A model generated the notes under the pieces. That model saw nothing but the letters and a program-made list of their open reading frames with translations, was not told the DNA's origin and ran no database searches. 64,000 nucleotides of DNA, from positions 558,001 through 622,000 of the forward strand of contig NZ_CP149514.1 in NCBI RefSeq assembly GCF_045291545.1, given 5' to 3'. This DNA comes from Gallaecimonas sp045291545. GTDB taxonomy: Bacteria > Pseudomonadota > Gammaproteobacteria > Enterobacterales > Gallaecimonadaceae. The translations under genes were made by a program, and so were the position numbers. Within the stretch, counting starts at the first letter, position 1; each line of letters opens with the position of its first letter. Positions 36,504-45,775 of the stretch are shown piece after piece.

Positions 36504-36520
36504 AGCATCACTCCGTCAAT

Positions 36521-36542
36521 GTGTATGAATACACTAATACAC
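36521..36542 (-). promoter_or_regulatory. Candidate operator of the GntR-ABC operon
   Basis: GTGTATGAATACAC (36521-36534) is an inverted repeat of GTGTAT with a 2-bp centre, and a third half-site ATACAC follows 2 bp later (36537-36542). It lies 18 bp before the regulator start, a natural place for autoregulation. Binding is inferred. Confidence 0.5.
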
Positions 36543-36578
36543 TGTTGGCGAAGTATACAAGCCTTGAGCAGAAAAAAG

Positions 36579-37313
36579 TCAGTTTTGCGGATCGGCCTCG
36601 TTGTTGCTGGGGCCCAGCACGGTTTTACAAAGCGGATAGGCAGAGCAGGTCAAAAATGCCTGGCCGGCATGTTGCCCCTTCTGGGCAACGCGAGCCACCA
36701 GTGGCGACTGGCATTTGGGGCAACGCTTCTCACCTGCGGCCGGGGCTGCCTCGAGGGCGGTGAAAGCCGGCAGCTGTGCACCCGGTGCCTGACGCAGAGC
36801 CGGGTTGGTTTTACTAATGGCGGATTCTATGCGGCTGCGCAGGTGCAGGGCGGTCAGTGCCGGTTCGTGTTTGAGCACCAGCAGTGGCAGCTGGATTTGC
36901 TGGCAAATACGACCCAACAAACGGTTGCGGCGGCGCTGTGCGCGGCCGAGTTTGCCTTCGGGCAAACGCTCCAGGATGAGCGCAACAGAAAGATCCGACT
37001 GGCGGCATAACACATAATCAAAACGCCGGGCGCAGACGGCGGCAAACGCCTGTTGGCGAGCGCCACGGCTCAGCGCTGGCACTGTGGCGATCAGGTCGGC
37101 CCAGCGCACCTTGGCAAACCAGCGGTACTGGTCGGCACAGGCTTCTTCCAGCATCGGCAAAAAGGCCCGCTCGTCATCGCTAAACAGGGGTTGTTGCTGG
37201 TAGGGGTGTCGTAGCTGCCAACGGCGCCATAGCCATAACACTAACGCCACGGCTAACAGCCCGGCTGCGCTCAGCAGCAGCGGCAGGGGAACGCCAAAAA
37301 GCACAGAAGCCAT
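36579..37313 (-). CDS. DUF2726 protein with topoisomerase-type zinc ribbon
   Basis: 244 residues. One N-terminal membrane segment (about 7-28). A DUF2726 nuclease-like domain (about 45-170) contains F-D-Y-V-L-C-R-Q-S-D-L-S-V-A-L-I-L-E. The C-terminal zinc ribbon has C-P-K-C ... C-S-A-Y-P-L-C, as in the tail of topoisomerase I. The combination suggests a membrane-tethered nucleic-acid-binding protein. The DUF2726 core resembles restriction-endonuclease folds, but catalytic activity here is unproven. Confidence 0.78.
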   Translation of the reverse strand: MASVLFGVPLPLLLSAAGLLAVALVLWLWRRWQLRHPYQQQPLFSDDERAFLPMLEEACADQYRWFAKVRWADLIATVPALSRGARQQAFAAVCARRFDYVLCRQSDLSVALILERLPEGKLGRAQRRRNRLLGRICQQIQLPLLVLKHEPALTALHLRSRIESAISKTNPALRQAPGAQLPAFTALEAAPAAGEKRCPKCQSPLVARVAQKGQHAGQAFLTCSAYPLCKTVLGPSNNEADPQN

Positions 37314-37344
37314 GAATGAAGCTATAACCTCGCTACGACGGCGC

Positions 37345-37770
37345 TCAGCCTATGGTGCTACGAAACTTTTGCATCTGATCCAGCACTTGTAGCCGCACAT
37401 GCTGGGGGAATGCCGAGGTACGCAGTAAATAACGCCCCTGGTCGGTATCGATAAACCAGGCTGGCGCCTTGATACTGCCTACCGATTCTATGCCGGCAAT
37501 CTGCTGACGTTCCAGCGTTATCTTGCGGCGCCGGTAGCCTATGGTCAGGCTGTTATCCGTAAAGGTCAGGTTACGAACCTGCTTGTCTTGCAGCCAGCGC
37601 CAGGCAAGAAACAGTGCCAGCACTGCCGCTGTGGCATAGAGCAGGCCTTTGAGTGTCCAGTCCGGATTGTGGAGGATCAGCGCTGTCAGCAGCAACACCA
37701 CCGAGCCGGTTGCCTGGCTGACATCACTGATATCAGAACCTTTGAATGTGCGCATCATTATTGTCGTCAT
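37345..37770 (-). CDS. Two-segment membrane protein of unknown function
   Basis: 141 residues with two membrane segments (about 21-38 and 44-60). The soluble C-terminal half (V-R-N-L-T-F-T-D-N-S-L-T-I-G-Y) has a strand-rich, PH-like pattern. It resembles the 33.6 kb protein in layout. No strong ribosome site is seen; ATGs at codons 5 and 6 are alternatives. Function unknown. Confidence 0.55.
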   Translation of the reverse strand: MTTIMMRTFKGSDISDVSQATGSVVLLLTALILHNPDWTLKGLLYATAAVLALFLAWRWLQDKQVRNLTFTDNSLTIGYRRRKITLERQQIAGIESVGSIKAPAWFIDTDQGRYLLRTSAFPQHVRLQVLDQMQKFRSTIG

Positions 37771-37939
37771 ACGTTATTGTTTTGGTGGACCGCAGAGCCG
37801 GGCTCTGCGGCAGGGAGCATGACGAGGGCGGGGCCCGAAATACACAGCGTCAAAAATGCGATGCTCCTGTATTAGCTGTGTGAGCATGCCGCTCAAAAAA
37901 TCGCCTGTCAATAAGCAAGCTGTTGTTCTACTGAGGGCT

Positions 37940-38650
37940 TTATGCCAACTGCCGGGAGGTAGCAAGCCAATGGCGCTTGTAGTGCCAAGCCAGTAACCGC
38001 GCCAGTAACGCGGGGATAACCCACGGCAAAAACTGGGCCTGCTCGGGCAAAAAATCCAGCAGCCCCTGGCGACCGGCGGCAGCAAAAAAAGCGACATAGA
38101 TTGCACTTACCGCCGCCAGCTGATGGCTAATGTGGTGACCTAGCCGCTGGCGTTGGTTCAGTCTGCCGTGATGCCAGTTCCACCAAAGCTGTACGCCGCC
38201 CAGAACAATCGCCAGGCAGGAAAAAATCGGCGCTGCCAGACCAAAGCTACTGGCGCCCACCCATAACATTACGCTCCCCAATATGAGCAAAATAACGGCA
38301 CTGGCCATTTGCCCGTAGTGGCGGCTGTGCTGCTGGCGCAATGCCAGCTCACCACTGAAGGTGCCATGAAAGGCCAGCCAGGAAAGCAGCAATAAAAACA
38401 GAAATAAGCCGGTAAAGCCGGGGCTGGCGGCGAAGGGGCCATGCAGTTGCTGGGCCAGTGACAGCGACATCAGTGCCATCACCACACCCGCCAAACTGGT
38501 GGCCAGCATCATGCGGTTAAAGTAACGGCCACTGCGCCGGTGTAGTGGGCTGCCTTTGGTCGCGAAAATAGCAAACCAGAACAGCACCATAGCGGCTATG
38601 CCCGTGGCCATGTGGCCGTACAGTAATGCGTGGTGAATGAAAATCAGCAT
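37940..38650 (-). CDS. Multi-pass membrane protein (DUF2306-like)
   Basis: 236 residues with about seven membrane segments. The stretch K-G-S-P-L-H-R-R-S-G-R-Y-F-N-R-M-M after the second segment is typical of DUF2306-type proteins, and several histidines lie near membrane ends (H-H, G-H-M), possible haem ligands. It is divergent from the two-component genes, with a 132-bp gap. Function unknown. The 169 bp after its stop contain no gene. Confidence 0.6.
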   Translation of the reverse strand: MLIFIHHALLYGHMATGIAAMVLFWFAIFATKGSPLHRRSGRYFNRMMLATSLAGVVMALMSLSLAQQLHGPFAASPGFTGLFLFLLLLSWLAFHGTFSGELALRQQHSRHYGQMASAVILLILGSVMLWVGASSFGLAAPIFSCLAIVLGGVQLWWNWHHGRLNQRQRLGHHISHQLAAVSAIYVAFFAAAGRQGLLDFLPEQAQFLPWVIPALLARLLAWHYKRHWLATSRQLA

Positions 38651-38782
38651 CGTATCTCTCCGGGTTAAATGACGATGCCAGCATCACGCACACCAGCGCT
38701 TGCCAATAGTGCCGCCGGTCATGACGTTGGCTTATGACTTCTGGCCTATTGGCATGCCGGGAAGCAACGGCATAATGGCCCT

Positions 38783-39847
38783 ATGAAAAAACCCGTTTAT
38801 TTACAGCTGGAGTTTTTGTCCGGCATTACCACCGCCCTTTTGGTCAGCGCACTGTTGCTGTGGCTTCAGCCTGAAGCTGTACTGGCATTGGGCTGCCTGG
38901 TGTTTTTAGCGGCGTTTACCTGGAACACCCTGTACCAACGTTCGTTGCTGGCATGGCTTGTTCAGGGCGGCGCTTGTCTGCTGATTTACAGCCAAACGTC
39001 GCTGGGCTTTACCGCCATTTTCGGGGTGATCTTCAGCGCTGGGGCACCGTTTTATCTGTCGGCATTGCCGGCCTTGCTGACCACGTTAGTAGCGGCGCTG
39101 ATTTTTATTGCTAATCAGGTGTGGCATCAGGTGCCGTCGGTGTGGATCTGGGGGCTGCTGTGGGTCATGTTTCATCTGTTTGGCCTGGCCATGACCACGC
39201 GCGCACAACGCGAAATGATGGCGCGCGAACACGCCGAAGCGCTCAACCGTGAACTCAAGGCCACGCAAAAACTGCTGCAGGAAACCGGCCGGCAGGCAGA
39301 GCGGCTGCGTATTGCCCGTGACTTGCACGATCGCCTGGGCCACCAGCTCACTGGCCTAAGCATTGGCCTGCAAGTGCTGCGTCGCCAGCAACCACAGCTA
39401 AGTACTGTACCGGCACTGGAAGCCCAGGCTACAGATGCCCTGCAAGCAGTGCGAATGGCGGTAGAGGATATGCGCCAGCAGCCATTGGCTCTGGCGCCCG
39501 CTTTGGCGGAACTGGCCAGCCCGGCCACCGGTTTGACCTTGCATCTGGATCTGTGTGAGCCAGACTCACCGCCGTTGGCGCGGCTGATATTTGATATCAG
39601 TCGGGAAGCCATAACCAACACCTTGCGTCATGCCGGCGCCAGCGATGCCTGGCTGACGTTAAGTCGCCATCATCAGCAATGGCGCTGGCATTACCGGGAC
39701 AACGGTAAGCTGGCCAAGCACTGGCAAGAGGGTAATGGCCTGCGCGGTTTACAAGAGCGCTTGCAACAGGCCGGGAGCCAGTTACAGATTGCACGCGAAC
39801 AAGGCGCCATGGCATTAACGGCCGAATTTAACGGGAGTGGGCCATGA
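38783..39847 (+). CDS. NarL-type sensor histidine kinase
   Basis: 354 residues. Four to five membrane segments fill residues 10-135. The dimerisation and phosphoacceptor domain is of HisKA_3 type (R-I-A-R-D-L-H-D-R-L-G-H-Q-L, with H182 as phosphoacceptor), followed by an ATPase domain with S-R-E-A-I-T-N-T-L-R-H-A-G-A (N-box) and G-N-G-L-R-G-L-Q-E-R. Its stop overlaps the response-regulator start by 4 bp. The signal is unknown; the short loops suggest sensing in the membrane. Confidence 0.9.
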   Translation: MKKPVYLQLEFLSGITTALLVSALLLWLQPEAVLALGCLVFLAAFTWNTLYQRSLLAWLVQGGACLLIYSQTSLGFTAIFGVIFSAGAPFYLSALPALLTTLVAALIFIANQVWHQVPSVWIWGLLWVMFHLFGLAMTTRAQREMMAREHAEALNRELKATQKLLQETGRQAERLRIARDLHDRLGHQLTGLSIGLQVLRRQQPQLSTVPALEAQATDALQAVRMAVEDMRQQPLALAPALAELASPATGLTLHLDLCEPDSPPLARLIFDISREAITNTLRHAGASDAWLTLSRHHQQWRWHYRDNGKLAKHWQEGNGLRGLQERLQQAGSQLQIAREQGAMALTAEFNGSGP

Positions 39848-40473
39848 TCAGTGTTTTGCTGGTCGATGATCAGGCGCTGGTGCGCGAGGGCATCGCCAGT
39901 TTGTTGGCATTGTCTGACCAGGTCACTGTTGTCGGTAGTGTCGGTGATGGCCAGCAAGCGCTGGCCTGGTTAGCCAGCCACCCGCATCCTGATGTCATCC
40001 TGCTGGATTTACGCATGCCCAACCTGGATGGTATTGCAACCTTGCAAGCGCTCACTAACCCGGCGCCAGCGGTGCTGGTGTTGACTACCTTTGATGATCA
40101 TGAAGCGGTGTTGGCAGCGCTTAAGGCCGGCGCCAAAGGCTACCTGCTCAAGGATGTGTCGCTGGAAACCCTGGTTGCGGGTATTGAAGCGGTGGCAACA
40201 GGGCAGCGTTTTATACCTTCTGCATTAACCGAAAGCCTGGCACAGCGGCTGGGCGAGCCTGCCGATGACAGCTGGCGTGGTGTGACCTTCACCCCCAAGG
40301 AAGTAGAAATTTTGCGGTTGCTGGCGGCCGGCTATGCCAACCGGGAAATTGCTCAGGCATTGTTCAAGTCAGAAGGCACGGTCAAGAATCAGGTGTCGGT
40401 GATCCTCAGTAAGCTCAATGTTCGCGATCGGGCCCAGGCGGTACTCAAGGCCATGGCACAAGGGGTGATTTAA
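39844..40473 (+). CDS. LuxR/NarL-type response regulator
   Basis: 209 residues. The receiver domain has the acidic pair D8-D9, phospho-acceptor D55 (in VILLDLRMPN) and K105-region L-K-A-G-A-K-G-Y-L-L-K-D. The C-terminal LuxR helix-turn-helix is F-T-P-K-E-V-E-I-L-R-L-L-A-A-G. Partner of the kinase just upstream; target genes are unknown, though the divergent membrane gene is a candidate. Confidence 0.92.
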   Translation: MISVLLVDDQALVREGIASLLALSDQVTVVGSVGDGQQALAWLASHPHPDVILLDLRMPNLDGIATLQALTNPAPAVLVLTTFDDHEAVLAALKAGAKGYLLKDVSLETLVAGIEAVATGQRFIPSALTESLAQRLGEPADDSWRGVTFTPKEVEILRLLAAGYANREIAQALFKSEGTVKNQVSVILSKLNVRDRAQAVLKAMAQGVI

Positions 40474-40550
40474 CCGTTTGCCCCTTCATATCTTGTCAAA
40501 AACGTGCTTTTCTAAACGACTGACAAGGCTGATGAACCGTCATTACAACA

Positions 40551-42791
40551 ATGCCAAATGGATTTCGCCAGGCCCGTGCCCGCGCACAGGTGCTTCATTA
40601 TGTTGCTGTTGCCCTGCTGTGGCTGCCGGCCGGTATTTTGCTGGCCTGGTTGTTGCTGAGTGAAATGTGGTTGCCTGCTCTGGGCGTGGCATTGTTGCTG
40701 GTGGTTTCTGGCTGCCTGCTGTGGTGGTCACGGGGGCGCTTGTCAGCGCAAGCCGGGCTGGACTGCCAGCGGCTGTTCGATCAGCACCCCTTGGCACTGT
40801 GGCTGGTTGACAGTGACCTGAGCATCCGCCGCACCAACGCCAAGGCAAGGGCGCTCAGTGGTGACGGCCAGTACCTTACCAGCTTGTTCAACCCTATCTA
40901 TCGCGGCATGCTGGAAACGGCGATCAGCGATGCGCGCAGTGGTGTGGATGCCGCTGCACCACACGAAATGCGCCTGGCTCTGGATGATCGGGCGGTTAAC
41001 GTGCTGATCCGTTCCTTACCCGAAGCCGGCGCCGACATGCTGATGGTAGCTGCGGTGGACTTGTCGCTGGAACGGCAAGCCAAGGCATTGCAGGACGTCA
41101 GTGACCGGCAGCTACACGAACTGGCCTCACGGCTGCCGCAAGTATTCTGGATTTATGATGTGGCCCGGGGCCGCATGGAATACATCTCCCCCCGATATGA
41201 ATCGCTGGTTGGCCGTAGTGCCGAGGCCATGCTGGCCAACCCGGAAGACTGGATGCAGTCATTGGTGCCGGAAGACCGCCAGTGGGTACAGGCGATGGTG
41301 CAGCGGGGCGATCGGGTTCATCAGGAAACCGAACTGGAATACCGTATTCGCCGCCCGGACGGCAGCCTGCGCTGGATCAAGGACAGCGCTTACCCTATTA
41401 CCGACGCCGAAGGCCGCAGTATCAAGGTGGCCGGCATCATGACCGACGTCACCGACAGCCGTAATCAGCGCCAGCGGCTCTGGCACCTGGCTCATCATGA
41501 CCAACTGACGGACCTGGCCAACCGGGTACTGCTTCGCCAGCAGCTGCGCAAGTGGCTGGATGACGGCAGCCACGGCGTTATTTTGCTGTGGGATCTGGAC
41601 CGCTTCAAAAACATCAATGACACCCTTGGCCATCAGGTCGGTGATCAGATCCTCCAGCAGCAGGCCACTCGCCTGAAAGAAACCTTTGGCCAGGAGTGGA
41701 TGGTGGCTCGCCCCGGCGGTGACGAATTTGTACTGGCGCGCTGTGGTGATATCAGCGAACAGGCCCTGGAAGATCTACTGGGGCAGCTACGCCAGATCAT
41801 TATCGAGCCGATTATGCTCGACGGCGACAGCCACTATCTGACCGCCAGTGTCGGGGTGGTGCGTTTTCCTGAGCAGGGGGATGATCCGGAAGAATTGCTG
41901 CGCCGGGTGGATGTGGCCATGTACGCCGCAAAGACCGCCGGGCGCGATTCGGTGCGCACTTACTCGGTGGATTTAGTCGGCCCGGAACTGGATGTGGTGC
42001 GCATGGAAAACCGGCTGCGTACCGCCCTGGACAATGACGAGTTTCTGCTGCACTTCCAGCCGCAGTTTGCCATTTCACCGCCACGAATGTCGGCAGTAGA
42101 AGCGCTGATCCGCTGGCGCCGTGATGATGAACTGGTATCGCCCGGGCAGTTTATTCCGCTGCTGGAAGAAACCAGCCTTATTCGCCAGGTCGGGCGCTGG
42201 GTGATTGATGCGGCGCTGGCGCAACTGGCGCAGTGGCATAAAACCTGGCCCCGGCTGTCAATGGCGGTCAATTTGTCGGCCCAGCAGTTTGAAGATGAGG
42301 GGCTGGAAGACTACATCGCCGAACGTCTTGAGCACTACGGCATTGCCGGTGAGTTTCTGGAAATTGAGCTGACCGAAAGCACCCTGGTGCGGGAGCCGGT
42401 ACGCGCCACCGGTTTCTTCCAGAAACTGCGTCAGTACGGGGTGCGCATGGCCGTTGATGACTTTGGCACCGGCTATTCGTCGCTGGCGCACCTGCACCAG
42501 TTCGCGCCGCAGGTATTAAAACTTGACCAGCGTTTTGTGCAAAGCATGAGTGATGACCCGAAAGCGGCGGTGATCGTGCGTAATGTTATTGCCATGGCCC
42601 ATGGGCTGGGCATGGAAGTGGTGGCCGAAGGGGTGGAAGACGCCCAGCCACTGGCCCTGCTCAAAGACATGGGCTGTGACTGGGTGCAGGGCTATTACCT
42701 GAGCCGCCCGGTGCCAGCCGATAAACTGGCACCGGAGACGGCGCTGGCCCGGCTTAGTGCAGTTTCAAACGCGGCCGTACCCAGCCGTTAA
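40551..42791 (+). CDS. PAS-GGDEF-EAL c-di-GMP protein
   Basis: 746 residues with two N-terminal membrane segments (about 17-58). A degenerate PAS lies at about 75-175 and a full PAS/PAC at about 190-305, ending G-I-M-T-D-V-T-D. The GGDEF domain (about 310-470) has an intact GGDEF at 389-393. The EAL domain (about 485-740) has intact EAL at 517-519, DDFGTGYSS at 636-644 and VAEGVED at 691-697. Both synthesis and breakdown of c-di-GMP look possible. Its 3' end overlaps that of ndh by 38 bp, antiparallel. Confidence 0.9.
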   Translation: MPNGFRQARARAQVLHYVAVALLWLPAGILLAWLLLSEMWLPALGVALLLVVSGCLLWWSRGRLSAQAGLDCQRLFDQHPLALWLVDSDLSIRRTNAKARALSGDGQYLTSLFNPIYRGMLETAISDARSGVDAAAPHEMRLALDDRAVNVLIRSLPEAGADMLMVAAVDLSLERQAKALQDVSDRQLHELASRLPQVFWIYDVARGRMEYISPRYESLVGRSAEAMLANPEDWMQSLVPEDRQWVQAMVQRGDRVHQETELEYRIRRPDGSLRWIKDSAYPITDAEGRSIKVAGIMTDVTDSRNQRQRLWHLAHHDQLTDLANRVLLRQQLRKWLDDGSHGVILLWDLDRFKNINDTLGHQVGDQILQQQATRLKETFGQEWMVARPGGDEFVLARCGDISEQALEDLLGQLRQIIIEPIMLDGDSHYLTASVGVVRFPEQGDDPEELLRRVDVAMYAAKTAGRDSVRTYSVDLVGPELDVVRMENRLRTALDNDEFLLHFQPQFAISPPRMSAVEALIRWRRDDELVSPGQFIPLLEETSLIRQVGRWVIDAALAQLAQWHKTWPRLSMAVNLSAQQFEDEGLEDYIAERLEHYGIAGEFLEIELTESTLVREPVRATGFFQKLRQYGVRMAVDDFGTGYSSLAHLHQFAPQVLKLDQRFVQSMSDDPKAAVIVRNVIAMAHGLGMEVVAEGVEDAQPLALLKDMGCDWVQGYYLSRPVPADKLAPETALARLSAVSNAAVPSR

Positions 42792-44010
42792 GTTTGTCGG
42801 CAATCATCAGCCCCAGGGTGCGCCAGATCCCAAACAGCGCAAACTGGTGTTTGCGATACAAGGAAATGTACATCCAGCGAGCCAGGTGACCTTCGACAAA
42901 CAGGGTGCCCTTGGCCAGGTTACCCATCAGCCCGCCGACGGCAGAATGCTCTGCCAGTGACACCAATGAGCCGTAATCCTGGTAGGTAAAGGTATCGCTA
43001 AACTCAGCGCCTCTGACCTTGCTGCTCAGCAGCTTGGCCAGGAAGCTGGCCTGCTGGTTGGCGGCCTGTGCCCGTGGTGGCGCGGCATCGCAGCAATCGC
43101 CCATGGCGTAGATATGCGGGTCGGACGTTTGTAACTGCGGGTTCACCTGAAACTGCTTGCGTTTGGACACTTCCAGCCCCAGTTCGGCCAGCCAGTCGGC
43201 ACCGCGGATCCCCGCCGCCCAGACCAGCAGATCGGCTTCGATCTGTTCGTCACCATCCAGGACAAAGGCACTTTTGGTGGCTTCGACCACCTTGGCCCCG
43301 GTGCGCACTTTTACGCCGATTTTACTGAGTTCACGCTGCGCCTTACTGGCAATTTTCTCGTTCAGTACCGGCAGTATGCGCGGCCCTGCTTCGAGCAGGG
43401 TGATGTCCAGGCTCAGGTGCCGGGCGCCATAGTGGCGGAAAATCTTGGCGGCGCTGTTGAGCTCGGCTGACAGCTCCACGCCGGTGGCGCCGGCACCGAC
43501 AATGGCTACTTTCAGCAGCGCTTTTTGGTCACTGACGGTATGGGCCTGTACTTTGGATAAAAAGTGGTCGTGAAAGACGTTGGCCTGCTCCGGGCTGTCC
43601 AGAAAAAAGGCATGTTCGCTGACCCCGGGGGTGCCAAAATCGGCGCTTTGGCTGCCCACCGCCAGTACCAGGGTGTCGTAATGCAAGTGCTGGTTGCCTG
43701 ATAAAAAGCGGCCGCGGCTGTCGCGGGTCGGCGCCAGTGTCAGTTGCTGGTTGTCACGGTCCAGCTCGGTCAGTTGCCCCTGCACAAACTGAAAGCCATT
43801 GAGCCGGGCCAGGTTTAGATAATCTGCGCCGCCCAGTTCCGGGTTAAAGGCACCGGTGGCCACCTCGTGCAGCAACGGCTTCCAGACATGCTGCCGGTGC
43901 TGGTCAATCAGCATGACCTGCGCCAGATGTTTTTTGCCAACCAAGCGGCCCAGACGACAGGCCAGCTCCAGACCGCCAGCGCCACCGCCGACGATAACAA
44001 TGCGTTGCAT
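42754..44010 (-). CDS. ndh: Type II NADH dehydrogenase
   Basis: Non-proton-pumping NADH:quinone oxidoreductase at the inner membrane. The FAD-binding motif at the N-terminus is IVIVGGGAGGLELA, and the NADH-binding motif is VAIVGAGATGVELSAEL. An A-M-G-D-C-C-D segment and the C-terminal amphipathic region are also conserved. ATG 44010 is set by AGGAGG 8 bp upstream. 418 residues (E. coli 434). Confidence 0.94.
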   Translation of the reverse strand: MQRIVIVGGGAGGLELACRLGRLVGKKHLAQVMLIDQHRQHVWKPLLHEVATGAFNPELGGADYLNLARLNGFQFVQGQLTELDRDNQQLTLAPTRDSRGRFLSGNQHLHYDTLVLAVGSQSADFGTPGVSEHAFFLDSPEQANVFHDHFLSKVQAHTVSDQKALLKVAIVGAGATGVELSAELNSAAKIFRHYGARHLSLDITLLEAGPRILPVLNEKIASKAQRELSKIGVKVRTGAKVVEATKSAFVLDGDEQIEADLLVWAAGIRGADWLAELGLEVSKRKQFQVNPQLQTSDPHIYAMGDCCDAAPPRAQAANQQASFLAKLLSSKVRGAEFSDTFTYQDYGSLVSLAEHSAVGGLMGNLAKGTLFVEGHLARWMYISLYRKHQFALFGIWRTLGLMIADKLNGWVRPRLKLH

Positions 44011-44075
44011 AAACGCCTCCTTGTTTTTCAAAATCGTGTTGCTGCACCGCTGCTGTGTTGTTTTGTCTGCGGCAC

Positions 44076-44102
44076 AAAAAAGCCGTGGGCGAGGCCACGG
44101 CT
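44076..44102 (-). terminator. Terminator of ygfZ
   Basis: On the minus strand the stem AGCCGTGG / CCACGGCT (44081-44088 with 44095-44102) is followed by five T residues (44076-44080). Confidence 0.85.
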
Positions 44103-44109
44103 TGTTTAA

Positions 44110-45072
44110 TCAACGTAAGGTCAGTTCGCTGTCTGGGTCAGCGGCCAGCCGGAAATGGCTGTCGGCGTCCAGGTCGTTGGCAGCAACGGCCAATACCAGT
44201 AACTGGCCATCAGCCTGGCTGGCGGCGCTTACCACCACACCGCCCCGGCGGTAGCTGTCGCCGAGCTTCAGCTCGAGCGTGTCGCCAGCGTCAGGCACCT
44301 GGCTGGCTTTACCGTGCAGCTGCCACAGGGCACGTTTGTTGCCGCCACGAAAATGCATCCGCGCCACCACTTCCTGGCCGATGTAACAGCCTTTTTCAAA
44401 GTTAATGGCGCCGAGCTTGTCCAGGTTCAGCTGTTGGGGAATGTACTGGCCGCTCAGTGGCGCCGCCAGTTGCGGTATGCCTTGGGTAATTTCCAGGGCA
44501 GTCCAGGCGCTGGCGGCCAGCCACTGGCCGTCAAGGCGCGCCGTTAACGTGGCCATGGCTGCCGCCGGCAGGGCCACCAGTAGCCGCTGGCCGGGCAGGC
44601 GCAGCAATACGCCGCCGTCGAGCTGGCTGGCCTGATAATCATTGGCCGGTACAGTCAGGCCGGCGTCACGCAGGGCCTGTGCGCCTTGCTCGCCGGCAAT
44701 GCCCAGTAACAGCAGGTTGTCACTGTCGTCGCTGATCTCGGTTTTACTGAAGACCGCGTATTTGCCCAGGGCCGGCATCTGTTCGCTGATGGCGCTGCGG
44801 TGTTCAATAAGCAGCGCATCGTCGGCCTGCCAGCACAGGGTGAAGAGGCCAAGCATTTTCCCCTTGGGGTCGCACTGGGCGGCCAGCGTGGCTTGTTCGC
44901 GGCTCAGGGCATTGATATCAGCGGTCAGCTGACCGTGCAGAAAAGCCCGGGTATCGGGACCGCTTAGGCGTACTACGCCTAATTGGGTTAACGGGAACAG
45001 CGCCAGTGCAGGCAGTGGGTCTGGCAGGGCATGTTCGGGCAGGGGGTCGCAGATTGCGAGCCAGGATGACAT
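44110..45072 (-). CDS. ygfZ: Folate-binding Fe-S assembly protein YgfZ
   Basis: Tetrahydrofolate-dependent protein that supports iron-sulfur enzymes such as MiaB. The family motif KGCYIGQE is intact, with the essential cysteine. V-R-L-S-G-P-D-T-R-A-F-L-H-G-Q-L-T-A-D marks the GcvT-like fold. ATG 45072 has a strong AGGAGGTG upstream; the long upstream frame is the antisense of sdhE. 320 residues (E. coli 326). Divergent from sdhE. Confidence 0.94.
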   Translation of the reverse strand: MSSWLAICDPLPEHALPDPLPALALFPLTQLGVVRLSGPDTRAFLHGQLTADINALSREQATLAAQCDPKGKMLGLFTLCWQADDALLIEHRSAISEQMPALGKYAVFSKTEISDDSDNLLLLGIAGEQGAQALRDAGLTVPANDYQASQLDGGVLLRLPGQRLLVALPAAAMATLTARLDGQWLAASAWTALEITQGIPQLAAPLSGQYIPQQLNLDKLGAINFEKGCYIGQEVVARMHFRGGNKRALWQLHGKASQVPDAGDTLELKLGDSYRRGGVVVSAASQADGQLLVLAVAANDLDADSHFRLAADPDSELTLR

Positions 45073-45180
45073 CGACACCTCCTTTTTGCGTGGCGCTATG
45101 ATAACGCAGCGTGATAGCGGCTGAATAGCGTCGGCAAAGCAAGTACACTTGGGACACTGCGTTTCCCGGAGTACCAGAAT

Positions 45181-45444
45181 ATGACTGAACGCCTGAACAA
45201 AGCCCGTCTTAAATGGGCATGCCGCCGTGGCATGCTGGAGCTGGACGTGCTGTTCGAGCCCTTTGTTGATCAGGCCTACGACGACCTGAGCGACGCTGAT
45301 AAAGCCACCTTTGAACGCCTGCTGACCCAGGACGACCCGGATTTGTTTGCCTGGGTCATGGGCCACCAGCGCTGCCCGGACCCGGAGCTGGCTGCCATGG
45401 TCCAGCTCATTCTTGACCGTGTCCACGCCCGCATCCGCTCATAA
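45181..45444 (+). CDS. sdhE: FAD assembly factor SdhE
   Basis: Small helical protein (87 residues) that promotes covalent attachment of FAD to SdhA and FrdA. The motif RRGMLELD and the D-D-P-D-L-F-A-W-V-M-G segment are conserved. GGAG lies 9 bp before the ATG. It overlaps ygfX by 26 bp. Confidence 0.95.
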   Translation: MTERLNKARLKWACRRGMLELDVLFEPFVDQAYDDLSDADKATFERLLTQDDPDLFAWVMGHQRCPDPELAAMVQLILDRVHARIRS

Positions 45445-45775
45445 CCTGTATTTTCGGCACTGGCCGGGCCGCCGTTGGCTGCGTCTGGTGCCGTTATCTT
45501 TGCCGCTTTTGTGCTGGCCCTGGCTGGGCTGGTCGGCACTGGCACTGTTGATTCCCTTATGGTGGCTGCAAGCGCCGCCGCGGCCCCGGCAACTATGGCT
45601 GCGTGACGGTGGCCTGTGCCGCCTGGACGGCCAGCCGGTGGCCCTGGGCGCGCAGCTGCAAAGCCCGCTGCTGGTGATGTTTCAAGCTGGCCGGCAATGG
45701 TTTTGGGTGTTTCGGCCCGAGCTTAACGACGCTGACTGGCGGCGCCTGCGGCGGGTGTTGGCACAAGCACGCTAG
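45419..45775 (+). CDS. ygfX: YgfX-like inner-membrane protein
   Basis: About 118 residues with two membrane segments in the N-terminal half, then a short beta-rich cytoplasmic tail ending F-R-P-E-L-N-D-A-D-W-R-R-L-R-R-V-L, as in YgfX. In E. coli YgfX also follows SdhE and has been linked to inhibition of FtsZ/MreB. GTG 45419 is the likely start, inside the end of sdhE. It converges on nadB with a 53-bp overlap. Sequence conservation is low, so the call rests largely on position. Confidence 0.75.
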   Translation: MSTPASAHNLYFRHWPGRRWLRLVPLSLPLLCWPWLGWSALALLIPLWWLQAPPRPRQLWLRDGGLCRLDGQPVALGAQLQSPLLVMFQAGRQWFWVFRPELNDADWRRLRRVLAQAR

